A stretch of DNA of 62,434 nt from an uncultured Microbacterium sp. GTDB taxonomy: Bacteria > Actinomycetota > Actinomycetes > Actinomycetales > Microbacteriaceae. Positions 42,598 to 51,247 of the stretch are shown here, piece by piece (the stretch's first letter is position 1; each line of letters begins with the position of its first letter). Location of the stretch: the NCBI RefSeq assembly GCF_945952435.1, contig NZ_CAMFHZ010000021.1, forward strand, positions 1-62,434. The letters run 5' to 3'. The notes beneath the pieces were generated by a model. That model had not been told where the DNA came from. It ran no database searches and saw nothing but the letters and a program-made list of their open reading frames with translations. Both the position numbers and the translations under genes were made by a program.

Positions 42598-44172
42598 ATG
42601 GTCCGCAGCACGTTCGCCGATGTCGAGATCCCCGCGGTCCCGATCCACGAGTATCTGTTCGGCGGCATCTCCGAGCACGACCTCGACCGCACGGCCCTGG
42701 TCGACGGCATGTCGGGGGCGGAGACCAGCTACCGCCAGCTGATCGGCCAGATCGATCTGTTCGCCGGGGCGCTCGCCGCGCGCGGGATCGGCGTCGGCGA
42801 TGCCGTGGGGCTGCTCTGCCCCAACGTGCCGGCCTTCGCGACGGTGTTCCACGGGATCCTCCGCGCGGGCGCCACGGCCACCACGATCAACGCGCTCTAC
42901 ACCGCCGACGAGATCGCGAACCAGCTCCGCGACGCCGGGGCGACCTGGCTCGTGACCGTGAGCCCGCTCCTCCCGCAGGCGCAGGCCGCCGCCGCACAGC
43001 TCGGGATCCCGGCGGACCAGCTCATCGTGCTCGACGGCGCGGAGGGGCATCCGGATCTGCGCACCCTCCTCGCCGAGGGGCATGCGGCGCCGGACGTCTC
43101 CTTCGATCCGGCGACGCATGTCGCGGTGCTGCCCTACTCCTCCGGGACGACGGGGCGGCCCAAGGGCGTCATGCTCACGCATCGCAACCTCGTCGCCAAC
43201 GTCGCGCAGAGCTCGATCTCGATCGAGCTGAACGACGACGATCGGGTGCTCGCCGTCCTGCCCTTCTTCCACATCTACGGCATGACGGTGCTGCTGAACC
43301 TCGCAGTCCGCGAACGGGCGACCCTCGTCACGATGCCGAAGTTCGACCTGACGGAGTTCCTCCGGATCGTCGCCGAGCAGCGTACGACCTGGCTGTTCAT
43401 CGCGCCTCCGATCGCGGTCGCCCTCGCCAAGCACCCGCTCATCGACCAGTACGACACGTCATCGGTCGCCGTCGTGTTCTCCGGGGCGGCGCCGCTCGAC
43501 GGGGCCCTCGCGGCCGCGGTCGCGGAGCGGCTCGGCTGCACGGTGCGCCAGGGGTACGGCATGACCGAGACCACCCCCGTCACGCACACCATCCCCGTCG
43601 ATCGCGACGACATCGACCTCTCCTCCGTCGGTCTGCTGCTGCCGAACACCGAGGCCCGGTTGCGCGCGGAGGACGGATCCGAGGTCGAGATCCCTCTCGA
43701 GGGCACGAGTGCCCCCGGCGAGCTGCTCATCCGCGGCCCCCAGGTGATGAAGGGCTATCTGAACCGTCCCAATGCGACCGCGGACATGCTCGACGAGGAC
43801 GGCTGGCTGCACACGGGAGACGTCGCGACGGCCACCGCGGAGGGCGTGTTCCGGATCGTCGACCGTCTCAAGGAGCTCATCAAGTACAAGGGCTACCAGG
43901 TCGCTCCGGCGGTGCTCGAGGCCGTGCTGCTCGAACACCCCGCGATCGCCGACGCCGCCGTGATCGGCGCTCCGGACGACGATGGTCAGGAGGTGCCCAA
44001 GGCCTTCGTGGTGCGCCAGCCCGGCGCCTCGCTGGACGAGGACGAGGTCACCGCGCATGTCGCGGCCCACGTGGCGCCGCACGAGAAGGTGCGCCTGGTC
44101 GAGTTCATCGACGTGATCCCGAAGTCGGCGTCCGGCAAGATCCTCCGCAAGGATCTCCGAGCCCGCCCCTGA
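42598..44172 (+). CDS. Acyl-CoA synthetase, 4-coumarate-CoA ligase-like
   Basis: A 524-residue ANL-superfamily enzyme that activates a carboxylic acid with ATP and CoA. P-loop PYSSGTTGRPKGVMLTH near 178, GYGMTETTPVTH near 320, GWLHTGDVA near 400, hinge and lysine motifs VDRLKELIKYKGYQVAPA and the catalytic SASGKILRKDL at the C-terminus are intact. The set closely follows plant-type 4CL enzymes; the acid may be aromatic or medium-chain. A perfect ribosome site AAGGAGA precedes the ATG. It stands alone between truA and gtrA. Confidence 0.88.
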   Translation: MVRSTFADVEIPAVPIHEYLFGGISEHDLDRTALVDGMSGAETSYRQLIGQIDLFAGALAARGIGVGDAVGLLCPNVPAFATVFHGILRAGATATTINALYTADEIANQLRDAGATWLVTVSPLLPQAQAAAAQLGIPADQLIVLDGAEGHPDLRTLLAEGHAAPDVSFDPATHVAVLPYSSGTTGRPKGVMLTHRNLVANVAQSSISIELNDDDRVLAVLPFFHIYGMTVLLNLAVRERATLVTMPKFDLTEFLRIVAEQRTTWLFIAPPIAVALAKHPLIDQYDTSSVAVVFSGAAPLDGALAAAVAERLGCTVRQGYGMTETTPVTHTIPVDRDDIDLSSVGLLLPNTEARLRAEDGSEVEIPLEGTSAPGELLIRGPQVMKGYLNRPNATADMLDEDGWLHTGDVATATAEGVFRIVDRLKELIKYKGYQVAPAVLEAVLLEHPAIADAAVIGAPDDDGQEVPKAFVVRQPGASLDEDEVTAHVAAHVAPHEKVRLVEFIDVIPKSASGKILRKDLRARP

Positions 44173-44202
44173 GCCTCGCGTTCCCCGGATCCTCGCGTTC
44201 CC

Positions 44203-44670
44203 TCAGCCGCCGTCCGCCGCGGCCCGCGACGGGTCGGGAGCCCGGCGGAAGACGACGAAGTGGTAGAGCAGGAACCGGACGAGGACGACGACCACGATGC
44301 TCCCCACGTTCACGGTGTTCAGCATCGCGAGACCCGCGGGTCGCCCCGTCGCGAGGAGCACCCCCTCCGCGCCGAGCCACAGCAGCCCCGCGCCGAGCGC
44401 CGTGCAGACGACGTTCACGGTCAGGAACAGGATGATCTCGACGCCGCGACGGCGACGGTCGCGATGCCGGAACGTCCACTCCCGGTTGCCGAAGTAGGCA
44501 TTGACCAGCGCGACCGTCGAGGCGGCCACCTTCGCGATCACCGCGTTCCATCCGAAGAGCCCGACGAAGAGGTTGAACACGCCGATCTCGATGAGGGTGC
44601 TCAGCGCGCCGACGATGAGGAAGCGGGTGCCGACTCCGGCGAGACGGCGCAGGCGGTGACCGCGGTCCAT
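44203..44670 (-). CDS. GtrA family membrane protein
   Basis: A 155-residue protein with four membrane helices. FLIVGALSTLIEIGVFNLFVG near 18-38, VNAYFGNREWTFRHRDRRRR at the cytosolic loop and LVRFLLYHFVVFRR at the end are GtrA features. GtrA proteins work with polyprenyl-phosphate sugar synthases, possibly flipping the lipid-linked sugar. The divergent GT2 gene 69 bp away is its natural partner. Confidence 0.88.
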   Translation of the reverse strand: MDRGHRLRRLAGVGTRFLIVGALSTLIEIGVFNLFVGLFGWNAVIAKVAASTVALVNAYFGNREWTFRHRDRRRRGVEIILFLTVNVVCTALGAGLLWLGAEGVLLATGRPAGLAMLNTVNVGSIVVVVLVRFLLYHFVVFRRAPDPSRAAADGG

Positions 44671-44739
44671 AGCGCCATTAGACTACCGCGGGAACAGGCA
44701 CGGTCCCCGTCGCCTGCCGTTGCGGATCCTGAGGTACGA

Positions 44740-45573
44740 GTGCCCTACGCCCATCTCGCCGTCGTGATGCCGGCCTACAACGAGGCCGAGGGGATCGCGG
44801 GGTTCATCGACGAGATCCGCCGCGCCGTCGCACCGCTCGCGGAGCGCGTCACCTTCGTCGTCGTCGACGATCGCTCGGCCGACCGCACGGCCGCCGTGCT
44901 GGCCGGCGTCGACGATGTCCAGGTCGACTCCCGGCCCGTGAACAGAGGGCACGGCCCCACCGCCCTCGTCGCGTACCGGCGCGGTCTGGCCCTGCACCCC
45001 GACGTGCTCGTGCACGTCGACGGGGACGGCCAGTTCCTCGGATCCGACCTCGCCGCCGCGGTCCGGGCGCTCGGTCGCACCGGCGCCTCGGTCGTTCACG
45101 GGGTGCGACGGCACCGCACAGAGGCATGGCATCGCCGGGTGCTCACGCTGTGCGTGCGGCTGCTGATCGCCTCGTGGGTCGGTCGCGGGATCCCCGACGT
45201 CAACACCCCGCTGCGCGCGTATCGCCCCGATGCCGCGCAACTGCTCGTGGACCTCGTGCCGAGCGACGCGCTGGTCCCGCACGTGCACTTCTCCCTGGCC
45301 GAGGCCCGGGCCGGGCTGGACGTGCGCTACCTGCCTGTGCAGAGCATCCCTCGTCGCGGATCCGAGGCCACGGGCACGATGTGGGGTCGCGCGGCGAGAC
45401 CCTCGCTCCCCCCGAAGAGGCTCCTCCTGTTCGCACGGGACGCCCTGCGCGAGACGTGGGCCTGGTCCCTGCGCCCCGGCGCACCACTGCGCACCGTCGC
45501 ACCCGCCCCCACGCGCGCCGTGGGCCCGGCGGAGGCCGAGCCCACGGCCGACGAGGACGCGCCGCCCTCATGA
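44740..45573 (+). CDS. GT2 family (dolichyl-phosphate sugar synthase-like) glycosyltransferase
   Basis: A 277-residue GT-A enzyme. AVVMPAYNEAEGIAGFIDEI, VVVDDRSADRTA, metal-binding HVDGDGQF and GRGIPDVNTPLRAYR fit polyprenyl-monophosphate hexose synthases (DPM-like). It lacks the C-terminal membrane helices of GtrB but has a Pro/Ala-rich tail. It would make a lipid-linked sugar donor that the adjacent GT-C protein uses. GTG at 44740; the stop overlaps the next gene by 4 nt (ATGA). Confidence 0.85.
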   Translation: MPYAHLAVVMPAYNEAEGIAGFIDEIRRAVAPLAERVTFVVVDDRSADRTAAVLAGVDDVQVDSRPVNRGHGPTALVAYRRGLALHPDVLVHVDGDGQFLGSDLAAAVRALGRTGASVVHGVRRHRTEAWHRRVLTLCVRLLIASWVGRGIPDVNTPLRAYRPDAAQLLVDLVPSDALVPHVHFSLAEARAGLDVRYLPVQSIPRRGSEATGTMWGRAARPSLPPKRLLLFARDALRETWAWSLRPGAPLRTVAPAPTRAVGPAEAEPTADEDAPPS

Positions 45574-47093
45574 CCTCTCGGCTCCGCACGACCGCGTTCT
45601 GGGTCCTGCTCGCCGTCCTGGTCACGGCGAACGCGATCGTGATGCTGCACAGCCTTCTCGTGCTGCGCTTCTGGGAGGACGAGGCGTTCAACCTCACCGT
45701 GCCGCGCAACCTCCTCGCCGGGTGGGGCTACACGAGCGACGGCACGCTCTCCGGTTCCACGCCGACCCCCTTCGACCCGCGCATCTCCACGGGACCGGTG
45801 GTCCTGCTCCCCGTCGCCGCCGTGCTCGCGACGGGACTCGATCCGATCCTCGGTGCCCGACTGATCCCCCTCGCCTACTGGCTTCTGCTGCTCGGGGGAC
45901 TCGCGGTCCTCGGTCGCCGCCTGAGCGGACGCTTCGGCGCACTGACGGCCGTGACCGTGCCGCTCGCCTTCGACACCGCGGGCGGGTTCTCCCCCATCCA
46001 GGGACCCGCCGATCTGCTCGGCGAGGTCGCCGCCGCCGCCTGGATCGTGTGGGGGCTCGTCGTGCTCCGCCGCCGCCCCTGGCTCGCGGGGTTGTTCCTC
46101 GGCCTCGCCGTGCAGGCCAAGCTCATCGCCGTGCTGGCGCTGCCCGCGTTCGCGGTCGCGCTGTTCCTCCTCGCGCCGCCCGCTCCGTTCGCGGCGCGGG
46201 CGGCGGCCACCCTCCGTCGCGGGATCCTGCCACTGCTGCTCGCCGCCGCGCCGACCCTGCTCATGGAGCTCGCGGCGCTCCTCTCCCTCGGTCCCGACGG
46301 TTACGTGCGACATGTCCGATCCCTCGGGCACTTCGTGCTGAGCGGGGGCCAGCAGTACGCGCCGACGACCATCCCGGAGAAACTGGCCACGCTCGCCGAG
46401 GCCTGGTTCGTGCCGTGGCCGTTCGTCCTCGCCGCGGGCGTCCTCGGCCTGACGGCGGTCGTGGCCGCCGCGCTCGCCCCGGCTCTCCGGGCCGAGGGCA
46501 GGATCCGCGGCTGGCCGCCGCACGGCCCGCACCTGCGCGCGCTCGGGATCGGCTCCGCACTGGGCCTGCTCACGTTCGTGGGCTGGTGGGCACAGGCGTC
46601 GCAGCTGCCCCTGTGGGTGCGTCACCCCGCCGTCGGGGTGTTCGCGTTCACGCCGGTCCTCGCCGCGGTCGTCGTCCGTGCCGCGACGGCCCTCTGGCAT
46701 CGCTCTGCCCACGGAATCCCCGCCGCCGTACGCGGCGCGCACGTCGCCAGACGCGCCGGGGCCCTCCTCTCCCTCGCGATGCTCCTCGTCGTGGGGGCGG
46801 GCGGCGCGATCGCGGACACGGCGAGGGCGCTGAGCCCTCCTGCCGCCGAGACGCTCGCCCAGCAGCGCGCGGCGGTCGTGCCGGTCGCCGCGTGGGTGCG
46901 GGACGAGGGGGTGCTCTGGATCGCCGCCAAGCCCTGGGGCGGCCCCGTCTCGTCGATCGTGCTCAGCGGCGCCCACGTGGGCCTCTTCGACGCACCGGCC
47001 ATGCGCGAGACGCCCACGCTCGGCGGCGCACCGTGCGCGAAGGGCTCGGCGCTCGTGTCGGCCCGCGCCATCGTCGTCTGCCCGGCCGGCTGA
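45570..47093 (+). CDS. GT-C glycosyltransferase (ArnT/PMT-like)
   Basis: A 507-residue integral membrane protein with about 11 helices. The first extracytoplasmic loop contains RFWEDEAFNLTVPRNLLAGWGY, with the Glu-Asp-Glu catalytic metal-binding signature of GT39/GT83-like enzymes. It would transfer a sugar from a polyprenyl phosphate to a cell-surface acceptor outside the membrane. With GtrA and the GT2 protein it forms a complete three-component surface-glycosylation module. Target unknown. Confidence 0.83.
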   Translation: MTSRLRTTAFWVLLAVLVTANAIVMLHSLLVLRFWEDEAFNLTVPRNLLAGWGYTSDGTLSGSTPTPFDPRISTGPVVLLPVAAVLATGLDPILGARLIPLAYWLLLLGGLAVLGRRLSGRFGALTAVTVPLAFDTAGGFSPIQGPADLLGEVAAAAWIVWGLVVLRRRPWLAGLFLGLAVQAKLIAVLALPAFAVALFLLAPPAPFAARAAATLRRGILPLLLAAAPTLLMELAALLSLGPDGYVRHVRSLGHFVLSGGQQYAPTTIPEKLATLAEAWFVPWPFVLAAGVLGLTAVVAAALAPALRAEGRIRGWPPHGPHLRALGIGSALGLLTFVGWWAQASQLPLWVRHPAVGVFAFTPVLAAVVVRAATALWHRSAHGIPAAVRGAHVARRAGALLSLAMLLVVGAGGAIADTARALSPPAAETLAQQRAAVVPVAAWVRDEGVLWIAAKPWGGPVSSIVLSGAHVGLFDAPAMRETPTLGGAPCAKGSALVSARAIVVCPAG

Positions 47094-47122
47094 GGACCGC
47101 GCCGGGCGCCGCCGGGGAACGA

Positions 47123-47158
47123 CGAAGCCCGCCGTCCCGGACGGGACGACGGGCTTCG
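47123..47158. terminator. Bidirectional terminator between GT-C gene and rplQ
   Basis: CGAAGCCCG pairs with CGGGCTTCG and inside it CGTCCC with GGGACG around loop GGAC, giving a 15-bp stem with two unpaired bases. It sits 29 nt after the GT-C stop and 21 nt beyond the rplQ stop, so it can end both transcripts. Confidence 0.88.
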
Positions 47159-47179
47159 ATCGAGTCGGACCCGGAGGTC

Positions 47180-47701
47180 TTACTCGGCCTTCTCCTCGGC
47201 AGCGGCCCCGGCCGGAGCCTCGGTCTCGGCGGCGGGGGTCTCGACGACCTCCTCCTCGACGACCTCGGTCTCGGCGGGAGCCTCGGCGGCGGGCTTCTCC
47301 GCCTTCGCCGGCTTCGCGGCGGCCTTCTTCACCTTGGGGGTGACGGGCTCGAGCACGAGCTCGATCACGGCCATGGGCGCGTTGTCGCCCTTGCGGTTGC
47401 CGACCTTGGTGATGCGCGTGTAGCCGCCCTCACGCTCGGCGACGAGCGGCGCGATCTCGGCGAACAGGACGTGCGTCGCCTCCTTGTTGCGCAGCACGGA
47501 GAGCACGCGACGGCGCGCGTGCAGGTCGCCGCGCTTGCCGAAGGTGACGAGGCGCTCGGCCAGCGGACGCAGGCGCTTGGCCTTGGTCTCGGTGGTCTTG
47601 ATCGACTTGTGCACGAACAGCTGGGCGGCGAGGTTCGCGAGCAGCAGACGCTCGTGGGCGGGGCCGCCTCCGAGACGGGGACCCTTGGTGGGCTTGGGCA
47701 T
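47180..47701 (-). CDS. rplQ: 50S ribosomal protein L17
   Basis: 173 residues. The first 118 are the conserved core ([31 protein letters not shown], then [20 protein letters not shown]). The last 55 are an Ala/Lys then Ala/Glu-rich extension, probably disordered. It is the last gene of the alpha operon, 35 nt after rpoA. Confidence 0.97.
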   Translation of the reverse strand: MPKPTKGPRLGGGPAHERLLLANLAAQLFVHKSIKTTETKAKRLRPLAERLVTFGKRGDLHARRRVLSVLRNKEATHVLFAEIAPLVAEREGGYTRITKVGNRKGDNAPMAVIELVLEPVTPKVKKAAAKPAKAEKPAAEAPAETEVVEEEVVETPAAETEAPAGAAAEEKAE

Positions 47702-47736
47702 GATTGTCTAACTCCTGGATCGGAAGGGTGCGGGTA

Positions 47737-48726
47737 TCAGAAGGATTCGTCTTCGGAGCCGCCGTAGAAGTGGGCGCCGTCGAAGCCGGGCACCGAGTCC
47801 TTCAGCGACAGGCCGAGCGAGACGAGCTTGTCGCGCACCTCGTCCACCGACTTCTGTCCGAAATTGCGGATGTTCATGAGCTGCGTCTCCGAGAGGGCGA
47901 CGAGCTCCGACACCGTGTTGATGCCTTCGCGCTTGAGGCAGTTGTACGAGCGGACGGACAGATCGAGGTCCTCGATCGGCATCGACAGCTCGTTGGAGAG
48001 GACGGCCTCGACCGGCGCCGGGCCGATCTCGATGCCCTCGGCCTCGACGTTCAGCTCACGGGCGAGACCGAACAGCTCGGTCAGCGTGCGACCGGCGGAA
48101 GCGACGGCGTCGCGCGGGACGATCGAGTTCTTCGTCTCGACGTCCAGCACCAGCTTGTCGAAGTCGGTGCGCTCGCCGGCGCGGGTCGCGTCGACGCGGT
48201 AGCTGACCTTGAGCACGGGCGAGTAGATCGAGTCGATCGGGATCTGACCGGCCTCGGCGTACTCGCTGCGGTTCTGCGCGGCGGACACATAGCCGCGGCC
48301 GCGCTCGATCGTGAGCTCGAGCTCGAACTTCGCGGTCTCGTTGAGGGTCGCGATGACCAGCTCGGGGTTGTGCACCTCGACACCGGCCGGAGCGGAGATG
48401 TCCGCCGCGGTGACCTCACCGGCGCCCGTCTTGCGCAGGTAGGCGGTGATCGGCTCGTCGCGCTCCGAGGAGACGACCAGCTGCTTGATGTTGAGGATGA
48501 TCTCGGTGACATCCTCCTTCACACCGGGGATGGTGCTGAACTCGTGGAGGACGCCGTCGATGCGGACGCTCGTCACGGCCGCGCCGGGGATCGACGACAG
48601 CAGGCTGCGACGCAGCGCGTTGCCGATCGTGTATCCGAATCCGGGCTCGAGCGGCTCGATGATGAACCGGCTGCGGTTCTCGGAGATCTTTTCCTCGGTG
48701 AGAGTGGGACGCTGTGCGATGAGCAC
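47737..48726 (-). CDS. rpoA: DNA-directed RNA polymerase alpha subunit
   Basis: 329 residues. The N-terminal domain (1-230) has [28 protein letters not shown], which dimerises and nucleates core enzyme assembly. The C-terminal domain (245-310) has [23 protein letters not shown], contacting UP elements and activators. Separated from rpsK by 126 bp holding a strong hairpin. Confidence 0.98.
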   Translation of the reverse strand: MLIAQRPTLTEEKISENRSRFIIEPLEPGFGYTIGNALRRSLLSSIPGAAVTSVRIDGVLHEFSTIPGVKEDVTEIILNIKQLVVSSERDEPITAYLRKTGAGEVTAADISAPAGVEVHNPELVIATLNETAKFELELTIERGRGYVSAAQNRSEYAEAGQIPIDSIYSPVLKVSYRVDATRAGERTDFDKLVLDVETKNSIVPRDAVASAGRTLTELFGLARELNVEAEGIEIGPAPVEAVLSNELSMPIEDLDLSVRSYNCLKREGINTVSELVALSETQLMNIRNFGQKSVDEVRDKLVSLGLSLKDSVPGFDGAHFYGGSEDESF

Positions 48727-48802
48727 TGTGTGTTCCTTTCGATCACGTGCCCGCTATATGACACGTGTGGGTGAGGTCTTGAGTTGTGGAGGAAACGCGG
48801 GT

Positions 48803-48844
48803 GAGGATCCCCGGATCCGATGCGATCGGATTCCGAGGATCCTC
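48803..48844 (-). terminator. Strong hairpin between rpsK and rpoA
   Basis: GAGGATCC and GGATCCTC form the outer stem. After a 2-nt mismatch, GGATCCGAT pairs with ATCGGATTCC with one bulge and a 3-nt loop. It begins 8 nt beyond the rpsK stop. It could be a partial terminator or a processing site that sets rpoA-rplQ levels separately. Confidence 0.7.
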
Positions 48845-48852
48845 AGAGGGCG

Positions 48853-49251
48853 TCAGACGCGGCGGCGCTTCGGCGGGCGGCAGCCGTTGTGCGCCTGCGG
48901 CGTCACATCCTGGATCGAGCCCACCTCGAGGCCGGCGGCCTGCAGCGAGCGGATCGCGGTCTCGCGGCCGGAGCCCGGACCCTTGACGAGGACGTCGACC
49001 TTCTTCACACCGTGCTCGGCGGCCTGACGGGCGGCCGACTCCGCGGCCATGCCGGCGGCGTACGGGGTGGACTTGCGCGAGCCCTTGAAGCCCACGCCAC
49101 CGGACGAGGCCCACGCGATGACGGCGCCGGACGGGTCGGTGATCGAGACGATGGTGTTGTTGAACGTCGACTTGATGTGGGCCTGGCCCAGCGCGATGTT
49201 CTTCTTCTCCTTGCGGCGCGGCTTGCGCGCGGCGGCCTTGGGTGCAGCCAT
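48853..49251 (-). CDS. rpsK: 30S ribosomal protein S11
   Basis: 132 residues with [28 protein letters not shown] and the C-terminal [19 protein letters not shown]. It lines the platform of the small subunit and helps select initiation sites. 27 nt after rpsM. No rpsD follows it, unlike in some other actinobacterial clusters. Confidence 0.98.
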   Translation of the reverse strand: MAAPKAAARKPRRKEKKNIALGQAHIKSTFNNTIVSITDPSGAVIAWASSGGVGFKGSRKSTPYAAGMAAESAARQAAEHGVKKVDVLVKGPGSGRETAIRSLQAAGLEVGSIQDVTPQAHNGCRPPKRRRV

Positions 49252-49278
49252 GAAAGTTTCTCCTCTTCCCTAGGCCGC

Positions 49279-49653
49279 TTAGCGGGCCTTCTTCTTGCCG
49301 GCGACGGTGCGCTTCGGGCCCTTGCGGGTACGCGCGTTGGTCTTGGTGCGCTGACCGCGCACCGGAAGGCCGCGGCGGTGACGCAGACCCTCGTACGAGC
49401 CGATCTCGACCTTGCGGCGGATGTCGGCGGCGACCTCACGGCGCAGGTCACCCTCCACCTTGTAGTTGCCTTCGATGTGGTCGCGCAGCGCGACCAGCTG
49501 GTCGTCGGTGAGGTCCTTGACGCGGATCGACTCGTCGATCTCGGTGGCCTTGAGGATCTCGACCGAACGGGTACGGCCGATGCCGTAGATGTACGTGAGG
49601 GCGATCACCACGCGCTTGTCGCGCGGGATGTCGACGCCGGCAAGACGTGCCAT
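49279..49653 (-). CDS. rpsM: 30S ribosomal protein S13
   Basis: 124 residues. [26 protein letters not shown] at the start and [27 protein letters not shown] at the end are invariant features. It contacts S19 and the P-site tRNA. The 262 bp upstream to rpmJ contain a palindromic repeat. Confidence 0.98.
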   Translation of the reverse strand: MARLAGVDIPRDKRVVIALTYIYGIGRTRSVEILKATEIDESIRVKDLTDDQLVALRDHIEGNYKVEGDLRREVAADIRRKVEIGSYEGLRHRRGLPVRGQRTKTNARTRKGPKRTVAGKKKAR

Positions 49654-49755
49654 GCGGTAACTCCTGGAGTGTGGTGGAGGTGTGGAACAGGATCGGTGCC
49701 CGGGCCTCCGCCCGAGGTGTCCCCCTCACGGGTTCTGATCCTGCCTGTGTGATGT

Positions 49756-49868
49756 GGTCGTTGAGCGAGAGCAGCGAGACGAAACGCCGCGATCGCCCAC
49801 GCGACCGATATTGAGTTGTTCCTGCAAGAGGTTTCGGCCCGGTCGCCTTCGGCGTCCTCGCTCAACCG
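49756..49868. repeat. Palindromic intergenic repeat, copy 1
   Basis: Starts GGTCGTTGAGCGAG and ends CTCGCTCAAC. Inside, CGAAAC near 49780 faces GTTTCG near 49831, and the right half has GGTCGCCTTCGGCGTCC. Shares ends and inner motifs with 56946-57042. Lies between rpmJ and rpsM. Confidence 0.75.
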
Positions 49869-49915
49869 TGACGTTCGCGTGTCAACGCGGCTGCGCCGCA
49901 TTGACACGACTCACG

Positions 49916-50032
49916 TCAACCCTGGCGCTGCTTGTGGCGCGGGTTGCTCTTGCAGATCACCATGACGCGGCCGTGACGACGGATCACCTTGCAGTGATCG
50001 CAGATCGGCTTGACGCTGGGGTTGACCTTCAT
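49916..50032 (-). CDS. rpmJ: 50S ribosomal protein L36
   Basis: 38 residues, the smallest ribosomal protein. Zinc ligands Cys11, Cys14, Cys27 and His33 are all present, so it is the zinc-binding form. It starts [20 protein letters not shown] and ends [11 protein letters not shown]. Located in the standard infA-rpmJ-rpsM order. Confidence 0.96.
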   Translation of the reverse strand: MKVNPSVKPICDHCKVIRRHGRVMVICKSNPRHKQRQG

Positions 50033-50098
50033 ATTGCTTCCTTCTCGCTGTCTTCACCGGGCAGGCGCGGACGCCTGGGGTGTTACTTCTCGACCGGC

Positions 50099-50320
50099 CT
50101 AGCGGTAGCGGTAGACGATGCGGCCGCGCGTGAGGTCGTAGGGCGAGAGCTCCACGACGACGCGATCCTCGGGGATGATGCGGATGTAGTTCTGCCGCAT
50201 CTTTCCTGAGATCGTCGCAAGGACCTTGTGCCCGTTGCTGAGCTCAACGCGGAACATCGCGTTGGGCAGAGCCTCGGACACGACGCCCTCGATCTCGATG
50301 ACACCGTCTTTCTTAGCCAT
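50099..50320 (-). CDS. infA: Translation initiation factor IF-1
   Basis: 73 residues, a single OB fold that binds the ribosomal A site during initiation. [27 protein letters not shown] and [30 protein letters not shown] are near-invariant. Driven by its own promoter region upstream (50321-50465). Confidence 0.98.
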   Translation of the reverse strand: MAKKDGVIEIEGVVSEALPNAMFRVELSNGHKVLATISGKMRQNYIRIIPEDRVVVELSPYDLTRGRIVYRYR

Positions 50321-50379
50321 AGCCTCGCTGACGCTTCTGCAGACCGGTCGATCTGCGGTGGGTGGGTGGGTGGAGCTGT

Positions 50380-50442
50380 GCGGATCCGGACACGCCGGTT
50401 CATGGCGCAAAGCACCAAGGATCTATGGTAGTCCGGATCCGC
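50380..50442 (-). promoter_or_regulatory. infA promoter bracketed by an inverted repeat
   Basis: A 12-bp perfect repeat, GCGGATCCGGAC (50380-50391) and GTCCGGATCCGC (50431-50442), flanks a candidate minus-strand -10 TACCAT (50425-50430). The next 105 nt form the leader, with a GGTG run (50357-50372, + strand). It may be a cruciform, operator or terminator-like hairpin. Confidence 0.5.
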
Positions 50443-50446
50443 GCTT

Positions 50447-50460
50447 CGGGCAAATGCCCG
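50447..50460 (-). terminator. Small hairpin after the DsbA-like gene
   Basis: CGGGCA and TGCCCG are separated by only AA, directly beyond the DsbA-like stop. A compact stem that may end or slow that transcript before the infA promoter. Confidence 0.4.
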
Positions 50461-50465
50461 CCAGG

Positions 50466-51155
50466 TCACTGACCGGTGGTGACGCCGTGCTTGCTGAGGA
50501 ACGCGGTGAACTTGGCGGTGTCCGCGCTCTTCTGCAGGTCGAGGCGCTCGCCGTTGATCTCGATCGTGGGCGTGCCCTGGATCTTGTGGGAGGTGGCCTG
50601 CGCCGCCGGGTACTTGAGGAACGTGCCGTCCTTGATGCACGACGCCGCCTTGTCGGCGCCGACCGTCTTCGCGTCGTCGGTGAGCTGCGCGTCGGTGGGT
50701 CCGGCGGTGTTCTCGGCCGGCTGGTTGGTGAACAGCAGGTTGAGGTAGTCCAGGAAGGTGCTCGCGCTGCTGTCCTGCGCCACGCAGTAGGCCGCGGCCG
50801 CGGAACGCGACGAGTACTGGTTCTGCGAGTAGCGGTCGAGGATCGCGATCGGGTGGTACTCGAGCGTGATCTTGTTCTCTTTCGCGAGCCCCTGCAGCTG
50901 CTGGCCGTAGGTCGTCTCGAAGTTCTTGCAGATCGGGCACTGGAAGTCCACGAACAGCGCGATCTTGTCCTCGCCCTTGCCGACCGTCAGGGCTCCGGTG
51001 TCGGAGTTGACGATCGAGCCCTTCGGGGCCGGCCCGGCATCGGTCGCCTTGTTGTTCATCCAGACGACGAGACCGATCAGCGCGAGGATGACCACGACGA
51101 CCGCGGCGGTGATCCCGATGACGAACCCGTTGGTCCTGCCCTTGGCAGCGGCCAT
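50466..51155 (-). CDS. Membrane-anchored DsbA-like thiol oxidoreductase
   Basis: 229 residues. Membrane helix at about 10-33, then an extracytoplasmic thioredoxin fold of the DsbA/DsbG type: IALFVDFQCPICKNFETTYGQ with active-site Cys73-Pro-Ile-Cys76, a helical insertion and the cis-proline loop QGTPTIEI near 196. It probably oxidises or isomerises cysteines in secreted proteins; most proteins of this locus are cysteine-poor. It lies between map and infA. Confidence 0.87.
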   Translation of the reverse strand: MAAAKGRTNGFVIGITAAVVVVILALIGLVVWMNNKATDAGPAPKGSIVNSDTGALTVGKGEDKIALFVDFQCPICKNFETTYGQQLQGLAKENKITLEYHPIAILDRYSQNQYSSRSAAAAYCVAQDSSASTFLDYLNLLFTNQPAENTAGPTDAQLTDDAKTVGADKAASCIKDGTFLKYPAAQATSHKIQGTPTIEINGERLDLQKSADTAKFTAFLSKHGVTTGQ

Positions 51156-51247
51156 TGCACATCCATTCTTCCGGGACCCGCCCGTGCGGATCCGACGACA
51201 GTGTTCCTATTCTGCCCGCACGCGGCTTTGAAGCCCCCGAAAGCCGC

